Positions 1-7,229 are shown, numbered from the stretch's first letter. The stretch is DNA of 15,300 nt from JBGZFC01 sp041846575 (GCA_041846575.1 JBGZFC010000140.1:1-15300), one strand, 5' to 3'. The notes: generated by a model from the sequence alone, not told the origin. Made by a program: numbers and translations.

Positions 1-347
1 AGCCAAGACTTAAGACGTTTTTATAATTTTTTCTACAACAGCTAACAGCCGGAAGAACAGATTTCTCACTTCGTTCGAAATGACAAAGAGCTGTTTATGA
101 TTTGGGTTCGTTGCTAACAGCCAACGGCTAAGAGCAAGATAGATTCTTCGCTTCATTCAGAATTCGCAGAATAGCCCTTAGGCAATGACAAAAACGAACG
201 AATGTTGTGCTTTTGAGGCAGCCCCTATCAAAATAATTAGAGAAAAGGCTTTAGCCGAAATTTATTTAATAAGCTTGGGCTAAAAATCTTAATGTTTTTC
301 AATTGTTGTCCATATAAAAAAAACATGGCACTGATAAATAAATAGAA
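1..347. repeat. Gene-free region with degraded dispersed repeats
   Basis: No credible reading frame lies here. The sequence contains two kinds of repeat debris. At 41-50 and 113-135 are units of the form GCTAACAGCC and GCTAACAGCCAACGGCTAAG, which also occur in inverted form at 7143-7162 and 7209-7229. At 59-85 is a unit running from AGATTTCTCACTTCG to GAAATGACA, with a diverged relative at 141-163 whose AATGACA end is displaced to 184-190. Read in reverse, this second unit resembles the TGTCATTTCGA...GAGAAATCT elements that I recall as scattered widely in Bacteroidetes genomes; that link is from memory. From about 200 to 347 I see only AT-rich sequence that presumably holds the promoter of the next gene, with no convincing -7 box. 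Confidence 0.6.
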
Positions 348-884
348 ATGACAAGCAGAAGAAAACTTAAAGTTGAAGAATTAAACCGCATCAGTATAGA
401 AGAATTTCAGGAAGCAAAGAAAATTCCGATGGTTATCGTACTCGACAACGTGCGTAGTCAGAACAATATCGGCTCTGTTTTTCGCACAAGCGACGCTTTT
501 CGGGTAGAAGAAATCTTGTTGTGCGGAATTACTGCCACACCGCCCAATACCGAAATCCATAAAACCGCTCTTGGAGCCGAAGACTCGATAAAATGGCGAC
601 ATTTTGACGATACTATTTCTGCAATTCAAGAACTAAAAGCGGAAGGCTACACGATATTTTCCATTGAGCAAACCGAAAACAGCATTTCATTAGAATCAAT
701 TAAATTAGATAAAATCAGAAAATACGCCGTTATCCTCGGACACGAAGTACACGGGGTGCAACAATCGGTAATTGACGCATCCGACGGATGTATCGAAATT
801 CCGCAATACGGCACAAAACACTCTCTCAACGTTTCGGTAACGGCAGGAATTGTAATTTGGGATTTTTTCAAACAACTAAAATAG
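348..884 (+). CDS. TrmH/SpoU-family RNA 2'-O-methyltransferase
   Basis: This 178-residue protein is a SPOUT-class, S-adenosylmethionine-dependent methyltransferase expected to 2'-O-methylate a ribose in tRNA or rRNA in the cytoplasm. All three SpoU motifs are visible. Motif 1 is around residues 33-51 (DNVRSQNNIGSVFR, with the conserved N and R). Motif 2 is at 129-137 (ILGHEVHGV, where most members have GNE or GSE). Motif 3 is at 149-170 (IPQYGTKHSLNVSVTAGI), which forms the knotted cofactor site. The protein is a bare catalytic domain without the N-terminal substrate-binding extension of RlmB, so its target cannot be named; a TrmL- or TrmH-like tRNA role is as likely as an rRNA role. The ATG at 348 follows a purine/AT-rich leader with no Shine-Dalgarno sequence, as is usual in this phylum. 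The gene stands alone, 158 bases before ptb. Confidence 0.9.
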   Translation: MTSRRKLKVEELNRISIEEFQEAKKIPMVIVLDNVRSQNNIGSVFRTSDAFRVEEILLCGITATPPNTEIHKTALGAEDSIKWRHFDDTISAIQELKAEGYTIFSIEQTENSISLESIKLDKIRKYAVILGHEVHGVQQSVIDASDGCIEIPQYGTKHSLNVSVTAGIVIWDFFKQLK

Positions 885-985
885 AATTCCGATCTAAAGT
901 TTTGCTAAAAAGCCGCAAAAAATATCTTATCCGTAAAAAAAGAAAATCAAATGGTTTATTTAGCCGTTTTCTCAACTTTTTTTCG

Positions 986-993
986 TTAATTTG
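986..993 (+). promoter_or_regulatory. Possible -7 box upstream of ptb
   Basis: TTAATTTG matches the Bacteroidetes TAnnTTTG box at seven of eight positions and is followed by C. It lies 49 bases before the ptb start. No TTTG or TTG stands at the expected distance upstream, so the call is weak. The 158-base gap after the methyltransferase gene nevertheless makes a separate promoter for ptb-buk likely. Confidence 0.35.
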
Positions 994-1042
994 CACATTA
1001 TTTTATTATTAATTAGAGCAATTTTAAAACACTATATTTATC

Positions 1043-1942
1043 ATGATTTGTAAACTATCAGAACTAACAGAAAAAGCAAAAAGCAAAACAAGAAGAAAAA
1101 TTGCTGTAGCTGCAGCAGAAGACGAACCAGTATTAAAAGCTCTTAAAACAGCTGTTGAAGAAGGCATTGTAACACCTATTCTTGTTGGTAAAAAAACAGA
1201 AATTGAACGTATTGCAAAATCAATCGACTTCGACTTAAGCGGCATCGAGATTATCAACAACGAAAAAAGCCCCGCCGTTTCAGCACAGTTAGCGGTTGCA
1301 GAAGTAAAAAAAGGCAATGCTGAAGCACTTATGAAAGGATTTGTAAGCACAGGCACACTTCTAAAAGCCGTTCTTGATAAAGAAAACGGACTACGCAAAG
1401 GCGGTGTCCTTAGTCATGTGGCTTTCTTCGAATCTCCATATTACCACAAACTACTTTGTGTAACCGACGTGGCTATGAATATTGCTCCCGACTTCGACAC
1501 AAAAGTGGCTATTCTGAACAATGCAGTCGAAGCTTGCCATAGAATCGGAATCGAAAATCCAAAAGTTGCCGTAATAGCAGCAGTAGAAACCGTTAATCCT
1601 AAAATGGAAGCAACAATACACGCCGCCATGCTTAAAACAATGAGCGACAGAAAACAGATAACAGGGTGCATTATTGACGGTCCGCTTGCTATTGACAACG
1701 CTGTTGACAAACACGCGGCTGAACACAAAGGTATTGTAAGTGAAGTTGCCGGAGATTGCGATGTTATTCTTGTTCCCGATATCGAAGCAGGAAACATGTT
1801 CTACAAAGCACTAAATTTCTTGGGTGGCGCAAGTACGGCAGCAGTAATAATGGGAGCCGCTGTACCTATTGTACTCACCTCTCGCTCCGATACGGACAAG
1901 ACTAAAATGCTTTCCGTAGCTTTAGCTGCAGCAATGAATTAA
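1043..1942 (+). CDS. ptb: Phosphate butyryltransferase
   Basis: The enzyme converts butyryl-CoA plus phosphate into butyryl-phosphate and CoA, the first step of the kinase route to butyrate. Some family members also take branched-chain acyl-CoAs from amino-acid breakdown. The 299-residue length is the family norm. Recognisable parts of the PTA_PTB fold are LMKG at 96-99, TDVAMNIAPD at 141-150, GPLAIDNAV at 213-221 and VPDIEAGNMFYK at 244-255. The GPLA-DNA segment separates butyryl- from acetyl-transferases in my experience of the family. The next gene, 41 bases downstream on the same strand, is the matching kinase, which strongly supports the assignment. None of the genes that make butyryl-CoA are in the window, so the physiological acyl group is an inference. 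Confidence 0.93.
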   Translation: MICKLSELTEKAKSKTRRKIAVAAAEDEPVLKALKTAVEEGIVTPILVGKKTEIERIAKSIDFDLSGIEIINNEKSPAVSAQLAVAEVKKGNAEALMKGFVSTGTLLKAVLDKENGLRKGGVLSHVAFFESPYYHKLLCVTDVAMNIAPDFDTKVAILNNAVEACHRIGIENPKVAVIAAVETVNPKMEATIHAAMLKTMSDRKQITGCIIDGPLAIDNAVDKHAAEHKGIVSEVAGDCDVILVPDIEAGNMFYKALNFLGGASTAAVIMGAAVPIVLTSRSDTDKTKMLSVALAAAMN

Positions 1943-1983
1943 TAAAATACAAATAACATAAATCATACACTAAACCATTTTTT

Positions 1984-3063
1984 ATGGACACACAAGTTAG
2001 AATTTTGGCTATTAATCCGGGGTCAACATCGACTAAAATAGCCGTTTATCAAAACGGAGAAGTTATTTTTCTAAAAACAATTCGCCACTCGGTAGAAGAG
2101 TTAAAACAGTTTGATAAAATTACCGACCAATATGAGTATCGCAAAAATATTATCTATCAAGAGTTGAAAGATGCCGACATTGCAATTGACAATATTCGTG
2201 CGGTTATTGGTCGCGGTGGATTAGTAAAGCCGATAGAATCAGGCGTTTACAGAGTAAACGAAGCAATGAAAGAAGATTTGAAAAATTGCCTTATGGGTTC
2301 ACATGCCAGTAACTTGGGCGGTCTTATTGCTGACGACATTGCAAAAGCGTTACCGGATGCACAAGCGTTTATCGCCGACCCTGTAGTAGTAGATGAATTA
2401 GAGCCTTTGGCAAGATACTCAGGACACCCTCTACTTGAAAGAGTTTGCGTTTTCCACGCACTAAACCAAAAAGCAATCGCCCGCACTCATGCCAAATCTG
2501 TGATGAGACGGTATGAAGATATGAATCTGATTGTTGCGCACTTAGGTGGCGGAATTACCGTAGGTGCACACAAAAAAGGTAGAGTAATTGATGTGAATCA
2601 AGGATTAGACGGTGATGGACCTTTCTCTCCCGAACGTTCCGGAACACTGCCCGTTGGTGCTCTTGTAGATATGGCTTTTAGCGGAAAATACACACAAGCC
2701 GAAATGCGTTCTATGATTGTAGGAAAAGGCGGTATGTCTGCTTACACCGGTTCAAACGATGCTTACGAAATAGAACAAAAAGCTTTTGCAGGCGATAAGA
2801 AATGCCTGGAAGTACTCGAAGCAATGGCTTATCAAGTAGCAAAAGAGATTGGAGCTATGTCAACGGTATTGAATGGAGATGTAGATGCTATTTTGATTAC
2901 CGGCGGAATAGCAAACGGAAAATGGTTCTGCAATCTTATCATAGACAGAGTTTACAAAATTGCACCTGTGTATATTTACCCGGGAGAAGACGAAATGCGT
3001 GCTCTTGCCGAAAATGCTGCTCGAGTATTAAGCGGTGAAGTTGAAGCAAAGGAATATAAATAA
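1984..3063 (+). CDS. buk: Butyrate kinase
   Basis: This enzyme transfers phosphate from butyryl-phosphate to ADP, giving butyrate and ATP by substrate-level phosphorylation; related enzymes act on isobutyryl-phosphate. It is 359 residues long, typical for butyrate kinases and shorter than most acetate kinases (about 400). ASKHA-fold motifs are clear: the phosphate-1 loop NPGSTSTK at 11-18, GRGG at 76-79, FHALNQKAIAR at 157-167, the phosphate-2 region HLGGGI at 186-191, GPFSPERSG at 212-220, and the adenosine motif ITGGIA at 305-310. The gene follows ptb closely and is followed at once by a strong hairpin terminator, so ptb-buk is very probably a complete two-gene operon. Confidence 0.95.
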   Translation: MDTQVRILAINPGSTSTKIAVYQNGEVIFLKTIRHSVEELKQFDKITDQYEYRKNIIYQELKDADIAIDNIRAVIGRGGLVKPIESGVYRVNEAMKEDLKNCLMGSHASNLGGLIADDIAKALPDAQAFIADPVVVDELEPLARYSGHPLLERVCVFHALNQKAIARTHAKSVMRRYEDMNLIVAHLGGGITVGAHKKGRVIDVNQGLDGDGPFSPERSGTLPVGALVDMAFSGKYTQAEMRSMIVGKGGMSAYTGSNDAYEIEQKAFAGDKKCLEVLEAMAYQVAKEIGAMSTVLNGDVDAILITGGIANGKWFCNLIIDRVYKIAPVYIYPGEDEMRALAENAARVLSGEVEAKEYK

Positions 3064-3080
3064 ATACAATAACTTTCTTT

Positions 3081-3124
3081 AAAACGGATGATTCAATTTA
3101 ATAAGTTGAATTATCCGTTTTTTT
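3081..3124 (+). terminator. buk: Rho-independent terminator between convergent buk and lpxH
   Basis: The left arm AAACGGATGATTCAA (3082-3096) pairs with TTGAATTATCCGTTT (3106-3120) with a single G-T wobble, around a nine-base loop. The arm runs into a stretch of seven T on the plus strand ending at 3124. The flanking A run also gives a short T run on the minus strand, so it probably stops lpxH transcription too. It begins 17 bases after the buk stop codon and ends three bases before the lpxH stop codon. Confidence 0.92.
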
Positions 3125-3127
3125 CAT

Positions 3128-3871
3128 CTACTTCTCAAACTGAGCCAACCTTATCTCTTTTCCGTCATATACGGCATACGAGAAATATCGAATCCAATCT
3201 CCCAAAATAACAATTCGGGAACGATTGTTCAACGGCAAATTGAGCATAATATGTCGATGACCGAAAATAAAGTAATCGATATCGGGTATTTCGGTTGTTT
3301 TTTGTTTTGCAAAGCAAACCAGATGTTCGTTCTCTTCACCTAAATATTCCTCTATGCCACCTGCCTCACGACTGTGATTAGACCAAACGTGTGCCAACGG
3401 AATTGTCCACCGCGGATGTACAGCCGAAAAGCATTTACGCAAAAATTTACTGTGAAATATCTTCCGCAGAAACTTAAACGCCTTAGAGTCATCGCCCAAC
3501 CCATCGCCATGAGCGATAAAAAATTTATTACCGTTCAATTCGATAATAAGTGGATTGAAATGGAGAATCATCCCACACTCCTTAGTCAAATAGTCGGTTA
3601 GCCAAATATCGTGATTACCGATAAGAAAATGCACATCCACCCCACTATCGGTAATTTCGGCTAACTTACCAAGTACACGTGTAAATCCTTTAGGAACAAC
3701 ATATTTATACTCGAACCAATAATCGAAAATATCGCCCAAAAGATAAATGGCACGTGCATCTTGTTTCGCCATATCCAGCCAACGGCACAGTTTTCTTTCC
3801 GTTTCTCGCGAATCGGGATGGGACTTCGAGCCTAAATGTACATCGGCAAGGAAATATATTTTTGTTTTCAC
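3128..3871 (-). CDS. lpxH: UDP-2,3-diacylglucosamine hydrolase (LpxH type)
   Basis: LpxH cleaves the pyrophosphate of UDP-2,3-diacylglucosamine to lipid X and UMP, an essential step of lipid A synthesis at the inner face of the cytoplasmic membrane. The metallophosphoesterase motifs are complete: D10-V-H12, GD at 46-47, GNHD at 85-88, HGDG at 121-124 and GHRH at 204-207. A basic helical insert near 130-147 fits the membrane-facing cap. An ATG at 3943 would extend the frame by 24 residues, but these overlap the end of the preceding gene and look unlike the family. A GTG at 3871 gives MKTKIYFLADVHLG, the usual N-terminus, and 247 residues, 17 bases after the upstream stop, so I chose it. It is the last gene of the radC operon. 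A general phosphoesterase cannot be wholly excluded. Confidence 0.88.
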   Translation of the reverse strand: MKTKIYFLADVHLGSKSHPDSRETERKLCRWLDMAKQDARAIYLLGDIFDYWFEYKYVVPKGFTRVLGKLAEITDSGVDVHFLIGNHDIWLTDYLTKECGMILHFNPLIIELNGNKFFIAHGDGLGDDSKAFKFLRKIFHSKFLRKCFSAVHPRWTIPLAHVWSNHSREAGGIEEYLGEENEHLVCFAKQKTTEIPDIDYFIFGHRHIMLNLPLNNRSRIVILGDWIRYFSYAVYDGKEIRLAQFEK

Positions 3872-3888
3872 TTCAAATACAGGTTTAT

Positions 3889-4206
3889 CTACATAAAACC
3901 AAGTTCTAACAACGCCTCTTCGCTCATCATCGACTTGTCCCAAGGTGGGTCGAACGTGAGATTAATCGTTACTTCATTCACTTCGGGAATAGACTCCACT
4001 TTCATTTTAACATCCATCAATATAAAATCGGCGGCAGGGCAGTTTGGCGATGTGAAAGTCATTTTGATGGTAACATTATTACCTTCGTCCACATCTACAT
4101 CATAAATCATACCCAAATCGTATATATTTACAGGGATTTCGGGGTCGTAAACCGTGCGAAGCATCACAACAATGTCGTCCTGCAACTTTTGTAAATTATC
4201 GTTCAT
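3889..4206 (-). CDS. MIP18/DUF59 family Fe-S cluster assembly factor (SufT-like)
   Basis: This 105-residue protein belongs to the DUF59/MIP18 family, which helps mature or deliver iron-sulfur clusters; relatives include SufT, PaaD and eukaryotic Cia2. Family hallmarks are DPEIPVNIYDLGMIY at 21-35, the TSPNCP loop at 52-57 with the conserved cysteine C56, and DPPW at 86-89, followed by a C-terminal helix ending ALLELGFM. It is a bare domain with no fusion. It lies 15 bases after radC and 17 bases before the chosen lpxH start, so all three are probably on one transcript. No suf genes are adjacent, so the client proteins are unknown. Confidence 0.9.
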   Translation of the reverse strand: MNDNLQKLQDDIVVMLRTVYDPEIPVNIYDLGMIYDVDVDEGNNVTIKMTFTSPNCPAADFILMDVKMKVESIPEVNEVTINLTFDPPWDKSMMSEEALLELGFM

Positions 4207-4221
4207 AATATAGTTATTTTT

Positions 4222-4920
4222 TTAGATTATGCCATTATCGGCAAAACTGTAATACGTTTCGCCACAAACAATTATATGGTCAAGCAGGCTGATATCCATC
4301 CACGCAGCTGCCTCTTTCATTTTTTTGGTAAGAGCAGTGTCTTGAGGACTTGGGCGATTGCTACCCGACGGATGATTATGCCCCAGCACGATACCGCTTG
4401 CATATTGATTTATCGCTTCACGCAGAACGAGCCTGATATCTACTACCGTACCTGAAATACCTCCTCTACTTATTTGCAGGGTAGAAACCACTTTGTTGGA
4501 ACGGTCTAAAAGCAAAGCCCAAGTCTCTTCGTGATTCAAATCTGCCAAAATGGGATAAAACAGATTGTAAGCATCTTTCGATGACCCGATTTTCAATTTT
4601 TCGGGAACATCTTCCGATTTTCGCCTGCGTCCCAACTCCAATGCTGCAACAATGGTAATAGCTTTTGCCGGACCAATTCCTCTGAATTTTCCCACCAAAT
4701 CATTAACACCAAATCGGCTCAATTTGTTGAGATTATTATCGGCTTTTTGCAGAATTCGCTTACACAGCTCCACGGCACTCTCTTCATCATTTCCCGAACC
4801 GATAAGAATAGCTAGCAGTTCGGAATCGGAAAGTGCCGAAACTCCTTTCAACATCAGTTTTTCGCGCGGACGATCTTCTTCTGCCCAATCCTTTATGGTA
4901 ATTTTCTTTTGCTCTTTCAT
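4222..4920 (-). CDS. radC: RadC/YicR family protein with JAB/MPN domain
   Basis: RadC proteins carry a helix-hairpin-helix segment and a JAMM-type metalloprotease fold; despite the name, their role in DNA repair is unproven. In this 232-residue protein the N-terminal start (DWAEEDRPREKL, 11-22) and SDSELLAILIGSG (31-43) are typical. The helix-hairpin-helix has GIGPAKA at 81-87. The JAMM signature is intact: E132, H181-N-H183-P-S-G and D194. The length matches the chromosomal RadC family. It is the first gene of a three-gene minus-strand operon with the SufT-like gene and lpxH. A perfect -7 box lies 25 bases upstream of its ATG. Confidence 0.92.
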   Translation of the reverse strand: MKEQKKITIKDWAEEDRPREKLMLKGVSALSDSELLAILIGSGNDEESAVELCKRILQKADNNLNKLSRFGVNDLVGKFRGIGPAKAITIVAALELGRRRKSEDVPEKLKIGSSKDAYNLFYPILADLNHEETWALLLDRSNKVVSTLQISRGGISGTVVDIRLVLREAINQYASGIVLGHNHPSGSNRPSPQDTALTKKMKEAAAWMDISLLDHIIVCGETYYSFADNGII

Positions 4921-4944
4921 ACTCTTCCCGACATCAATTTATTA

Positions 4945-4952
4945 CAAAGATA
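4945..4952 (-). promoter_or_regulatory. radC: Putative -7 box of the radC operon
   Basis: On the minus strand the sequence reads TATCTTTG, a perfect TAnnTTTG, ending 24 bases before the radC ATG. No TTTG is seen at the -33 position, because that space is taken by the efp terminator hairpin at 4955-4988. Promoter and terminator are therefore packed end to end. Confidence 0.5.
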
Positions 4953-4954
4953 AC

Positions 4955-4988
4955 AAAAAAGGGCATCGACAGATACGATACCCTTTTT
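4955..4988 (-). terminator. efp: Rho-independent terminator of efp
   Basis: The arms 4956-4968 and 4976-4988 (plus-strand AAAAAGGGCATCG and CGATACCCTTTTT) pair with one wobble around a seven-base loop. Read on the minus strand, the stem ends in CCC followed by six T. It starts 24 bases beyond the efp stop codon and sits just before the radC promoter. It also has a T run on the plus strand, but no plus-strand gene ends here. Confidence 0.88.
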
Positions 4989-5012
4989 AATTTTATCTAA
5001 CGTCTGTTTGTT

Positions 5013-5579
5013 TTACTCTTTCACTCTCTCAACGTATGTACCCGTACGTGTATCGACTTTAATTTTTTCGCCTTCATTTATGAAAAGCGGAACGCGTACT
5101 TCTGCACCTGTTTCTACAGTTGCCGGTTTTAGTGTGTTGGTCGCCGTGTCTCCTTTCAATCCGGGTTCGGTGTAAGTTACTTGCAATACAACATGTACAG
5201 GCATTTCGGCTGTCAAAATAGTACCGCTTTCTGCATGAATTTGTACTTCCACCATATCTCCCTCTTTCAAGAACTGAACTCCCTCTATTTGTTCTGCCGC
5301 GATGGGAATTTGTTCAAAAGTTTCGGTGTTCATAAAATTATATCCCATATCATCCTGATAGAGATATTGAAAAGGACGACGCTCAATGCGTACCTCATCC
5401 ACCTTCACACCTGAGTTGAAAGTTTTTTCAAGTACACGTCCGGTTGTTACATTTCTTAGTTTTGTACGAACGAAAGCTGCACCTTTACCCGGTTTAACAT
5501 GAAGAAATTCTATGATAAAATAATATTGACCGTCAAGGTCGATGCACATTCCGTTTCTAAAATCAGCTGTTGTTGCCAT
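5013..5579 (-). CDS. efp: Translation elongation factor P
   Basis: EF-P binds ribosomes stalled on consecutive prolines and promotes peptide-bond formation. The 188-residue protein shows the standard three beta-barrel layout. The N-terminal KOW-like domain carries the loop HVKPGKGAAF, with K32 at the tip at the position that is post-translationally modified in several phyla. Two OB-type domains follow, with VPLFINEGEKIKVDTRTGTY near the C-terminus matching the family signature. No modification gene (epmA, epmB, earP, ymfI) lies in this window, so whether K32 is modified is open. The gene is monocistronic by its own promoter (5621-5652) and terminator (4955-4988). Confidence 0.97.
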   Translation of the reverse strand: MATTADFRNGMCIDLDGQYYFIIEFLHVKPGKGAAFVRTKLRNVTTGRVLEKTFNSGVKVDEVRIERRPFQYLYQDDMGYNFMNTETFEQIPIAAEQIEGVQFLKEGDMVEVQIHAESGTILTAEMPVHVVLQVTYTEPGLKGDTATNTLKPATVETGAEVRVPLFINEGEKIKVDTRTGTYVERVKE

Positions 5580-5620
5580 AAATTATTGTTATTGTTTGGT
5601 TTGTATAAATCTTTAGACCG

Positions 5621-5652
5621 CAAAAGTACAGATTTTATTCCTAAACGACAAA
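5621..5652 (-). promoter_or_regulatory. efp: Bacteroidetes-type promoter of efp
   Basis: On the minus strand TTTG (5652-5649) is followed after 20 bases by TACTTTTG and then C (5628-5621), a perfect TAnnTTTG -7 box with a -33 element at about the expected distance. Transcription would start near 5613-5617, giving a leader of roughly 35 bases. Confidence 0.75.
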
Positions 5653-5763
5653 TAATAAGCATTGCCTTTGACGATAATTCCGTTTTCAACGAAACAACAA
5701 GCTCTCTTAGTACGCGATAAAGCCATGAGGTTGAACACTTCACTTTATCAACACAGTACTGTC

Positions 5764-5795
5764 AAGCAAAGTGCAGATTGCCGAAGGCTTTGCTT
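5764..5795 (-). terminator. Possible hairpin after the purine permease gene
   Basis: AAGCAAAG (5764-5771) and CTTTGCTT (5788-5795) form a perfect 8-bp inverted repeat with a 16-base loop, 15 bases beyond the permease stop codon. No T run follows on the minus strand, so it would be a weak or Rho-assisted end, or merely a transcript-stabilising stem. A perfect 10-bp palindrome ACAGTACTGT lies beside it at 5753-5762. Confidence 0.3.
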
Positions 5796-5809
5796 ATGAA
5801 AATTATCGA

Positions 5810-7126
5810 TTAGTGAACAAACGCATTAGAAGCGTCCAAAACAATTTTTATAAGGAAAAACAGTGCTAACACATACATCGTGATGCTCACATCTTTTACC
5901 TTGCCCGACAATAATTTAACAAGCGTGAAACTCAACATTCCGAAAATAATTCCGTTAGCGATGCTGTACGTGAACGGCATGAATATGATTGTAACAAATG
6001 CCGGGAATCCTGAACTTATTTCGCTGAAATCGATTTCAGCAACCGAACTCATCATAAACAACCCGATAATAATCAACGCAGGAGCCGTTGCTGCCGCGGG
6101 AACCATTAAAAATATGGGAGCTAAGAAAAGAGCCAAAATGAACATTATAGAAGTACTTACACTTGTAAGTCCTGTTCTTCCGCCTGCAGCCACACCCGAT
6201 GCGCTTTCCACATAAGAGGTATTGGGGCTTACGCCAACCAAAGCACCGACAAATGTACCCAAAGCATCGGCAAATAACGCTTTTTGCAGTTGCGGGAAAT
6301 TACCGTCTCTATCCGATTTTCCGATTTTCGAAATTACACCGATTAATGTTCCCATCGCATCGAAAATATTTACCATTAAGAATGTAAACACAACAATGAG
6401 CATATCGAATGTAAAAATACTGCTCCATTCAAATTTAAAAAATATTGGTTCAATGCTTGGCGGAAGAGTAATCCAACTTCCTTGCGGTAACTGAATCATT
6501 CCCATAAATCCGGCAAAAACAGTCGATACAATAATTCCTATCAAAATTGCACCATGTACTTTTTTCACTAATAGAACAGCGATAACCACTAAACCAAGTA
6601 TTGCAACCCAAACATTAGGGTCAGCCATATTTCCCAGCTGAACAAGTGTAAACTGATTGGGTTTTACAAAACCGGCACTCTTCAATCCTATCAACGTAAT
6701 AAACAAACCGATTCCGATAGGAATTGCGTTTTTCAACGCCACGGGAATATTGTCAACAATAATTTTTCGAATATTAAATACCGTCAATAGCATAAAACAA
6801 AAACCCGAAAGCAAAACGCCAGTCAAAGCAAATTGCCACGAATGTCCCATTGCAAGAACTACGCTATAAGCGAAAAAGTTATTTAATCCCATACCCGGAG
6901 CTTGAGCGATAGGCACATTTGCAATTAACGCCATGAAAAGCGTTCCGGCAATGGCTGCCACGGCTGTAGCAGTAAATAGAGCGCCTTTGTCCATTCCGGC
7001 ATCGCCCAAAATTAGCGGGTTAACCGCCAAAATATACGACATCGTCAAAAACGTAATAATACCCGCAACCATCTCTCTGCGGACATTGGTATTGTTCTGT
7101 TTGAGTTTAAAAAGTTTTTCTATCAT
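5810..7126 (-). CDS. AzgA/PbuG-type purine (adenine/guanine/hypoxanthine) permease
   Basis: This 438-residue inner-membrane protein belongs to the AzgA-like branch of the NCS2 (nucleobase-cation symporter-2) superfamily, which imports purine bases with protons. Typical segments are MVAGIITFLTMSYILAVNP at 19-37, APGMGLNNFFAYSVV at 76-90, FDAMGTLIGV at 255-264 in the re-entrant region, and the substrate-site stretch SPNTSYVESASGVAAGGRTG at 300-319. Many hydrophobic segments cover the rest, as expected for the 14-helix fold. The family member most like it cannot be chosen from sequence reading alone; guanine/hypoxanthine or adenine are likely substrates. The upstream gene encodes a predicted outer-membrane barrel, suggesting a two-membrane uptake route. 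The 106-base leader contains an inverted dispersed repeat. Confidence 0.92.
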   Translation of the reverse strand: MIEKLFKLKQNNTNVRREMVAGIITFLTMSYILAVNPLILGDAGMDKGALFTATAVAAIAGTLFMALIANVPIAQAPGMGLNNFFAYSVVLAMGHSWQFALTGVLLSGFCFMLLTVFNIRKIIVDNIPVALKNAIPIGIGLFITLIGLKSAGFVKPNQFTLVQLGNMADPNVWVAILGLVVIAVLLVKKVHGAILIGIIVSTVFAGFMGMIQLPQGSWITLPPSIEPIFFKFEWSSIFTFDMLIVVFTFLMVNIFDAMGTLIGVISKIGKSDRDGNFPQLQKALFADALGTFVGALVGVSPNTSYVESASGVAAGGRTGLTSVSTSIMFILALFLAPIFLMVPAAATAPALIIIGLFMMSSVAEIDFSEISSGFPAFVTIIFMPFTYSIANGIIFGMLSFTLVKLLSGKVKDVSITMYVLALFFLIKIVLDASNAFVH

Positions 7127-7142
7127 AATATCTGTTTTTGGG

Positions 7143-7229
7143 AGCTGTTAGCTATTGGCTTTCGGCTTTCGGCTTTCTGTTGAAATAGGTTATACTATGC
7201 CAATGACCAAAGGCTAATAGCCAAGAGCT
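7143..7229. repeat. Inverted dispersed repeat with GGCTTTC triplet
   Basis: The left arm AGCTGTTAGCTATTGGCTTT (7143-7162) matches the reverse complement of 7210-7229 at 16-17 of 20 positions, so the region can form a long hairpin with a loop of about 47 bases. Three tandem GGCTTTC heptamers occupy 7157-7177. The arms match the GCTAACAGCC...GGCTAAGAGC units at 113-135, showing a repeat family present at least twice in 7 kb. It fills most of the space between the barrel and permease genes. Confidence 0.7.

Noticed and set aside
1..347. A CRISPR array suggested by repeated units at the left edge.
   Set aside because: The units are few, diverged, unevenly spaced and resemble elements elsewhere in the window; there are no regular spacers.
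1441..1797. Long minus-strand frames opposite ptb (and similar ones opposite other genes).
   Set aside because: They lie wholly inside well-identified genes and have no start signals or family features; they are antisense shadows.
5613..5726. A 37-codon minus-strand frame (start MALSRTKRACC) between the permease and efp.
   Set aside because: It has no family resemblance I can see and no upstream signals, and the efp promoter lies inside it. Chance or an old remnant is more likely.
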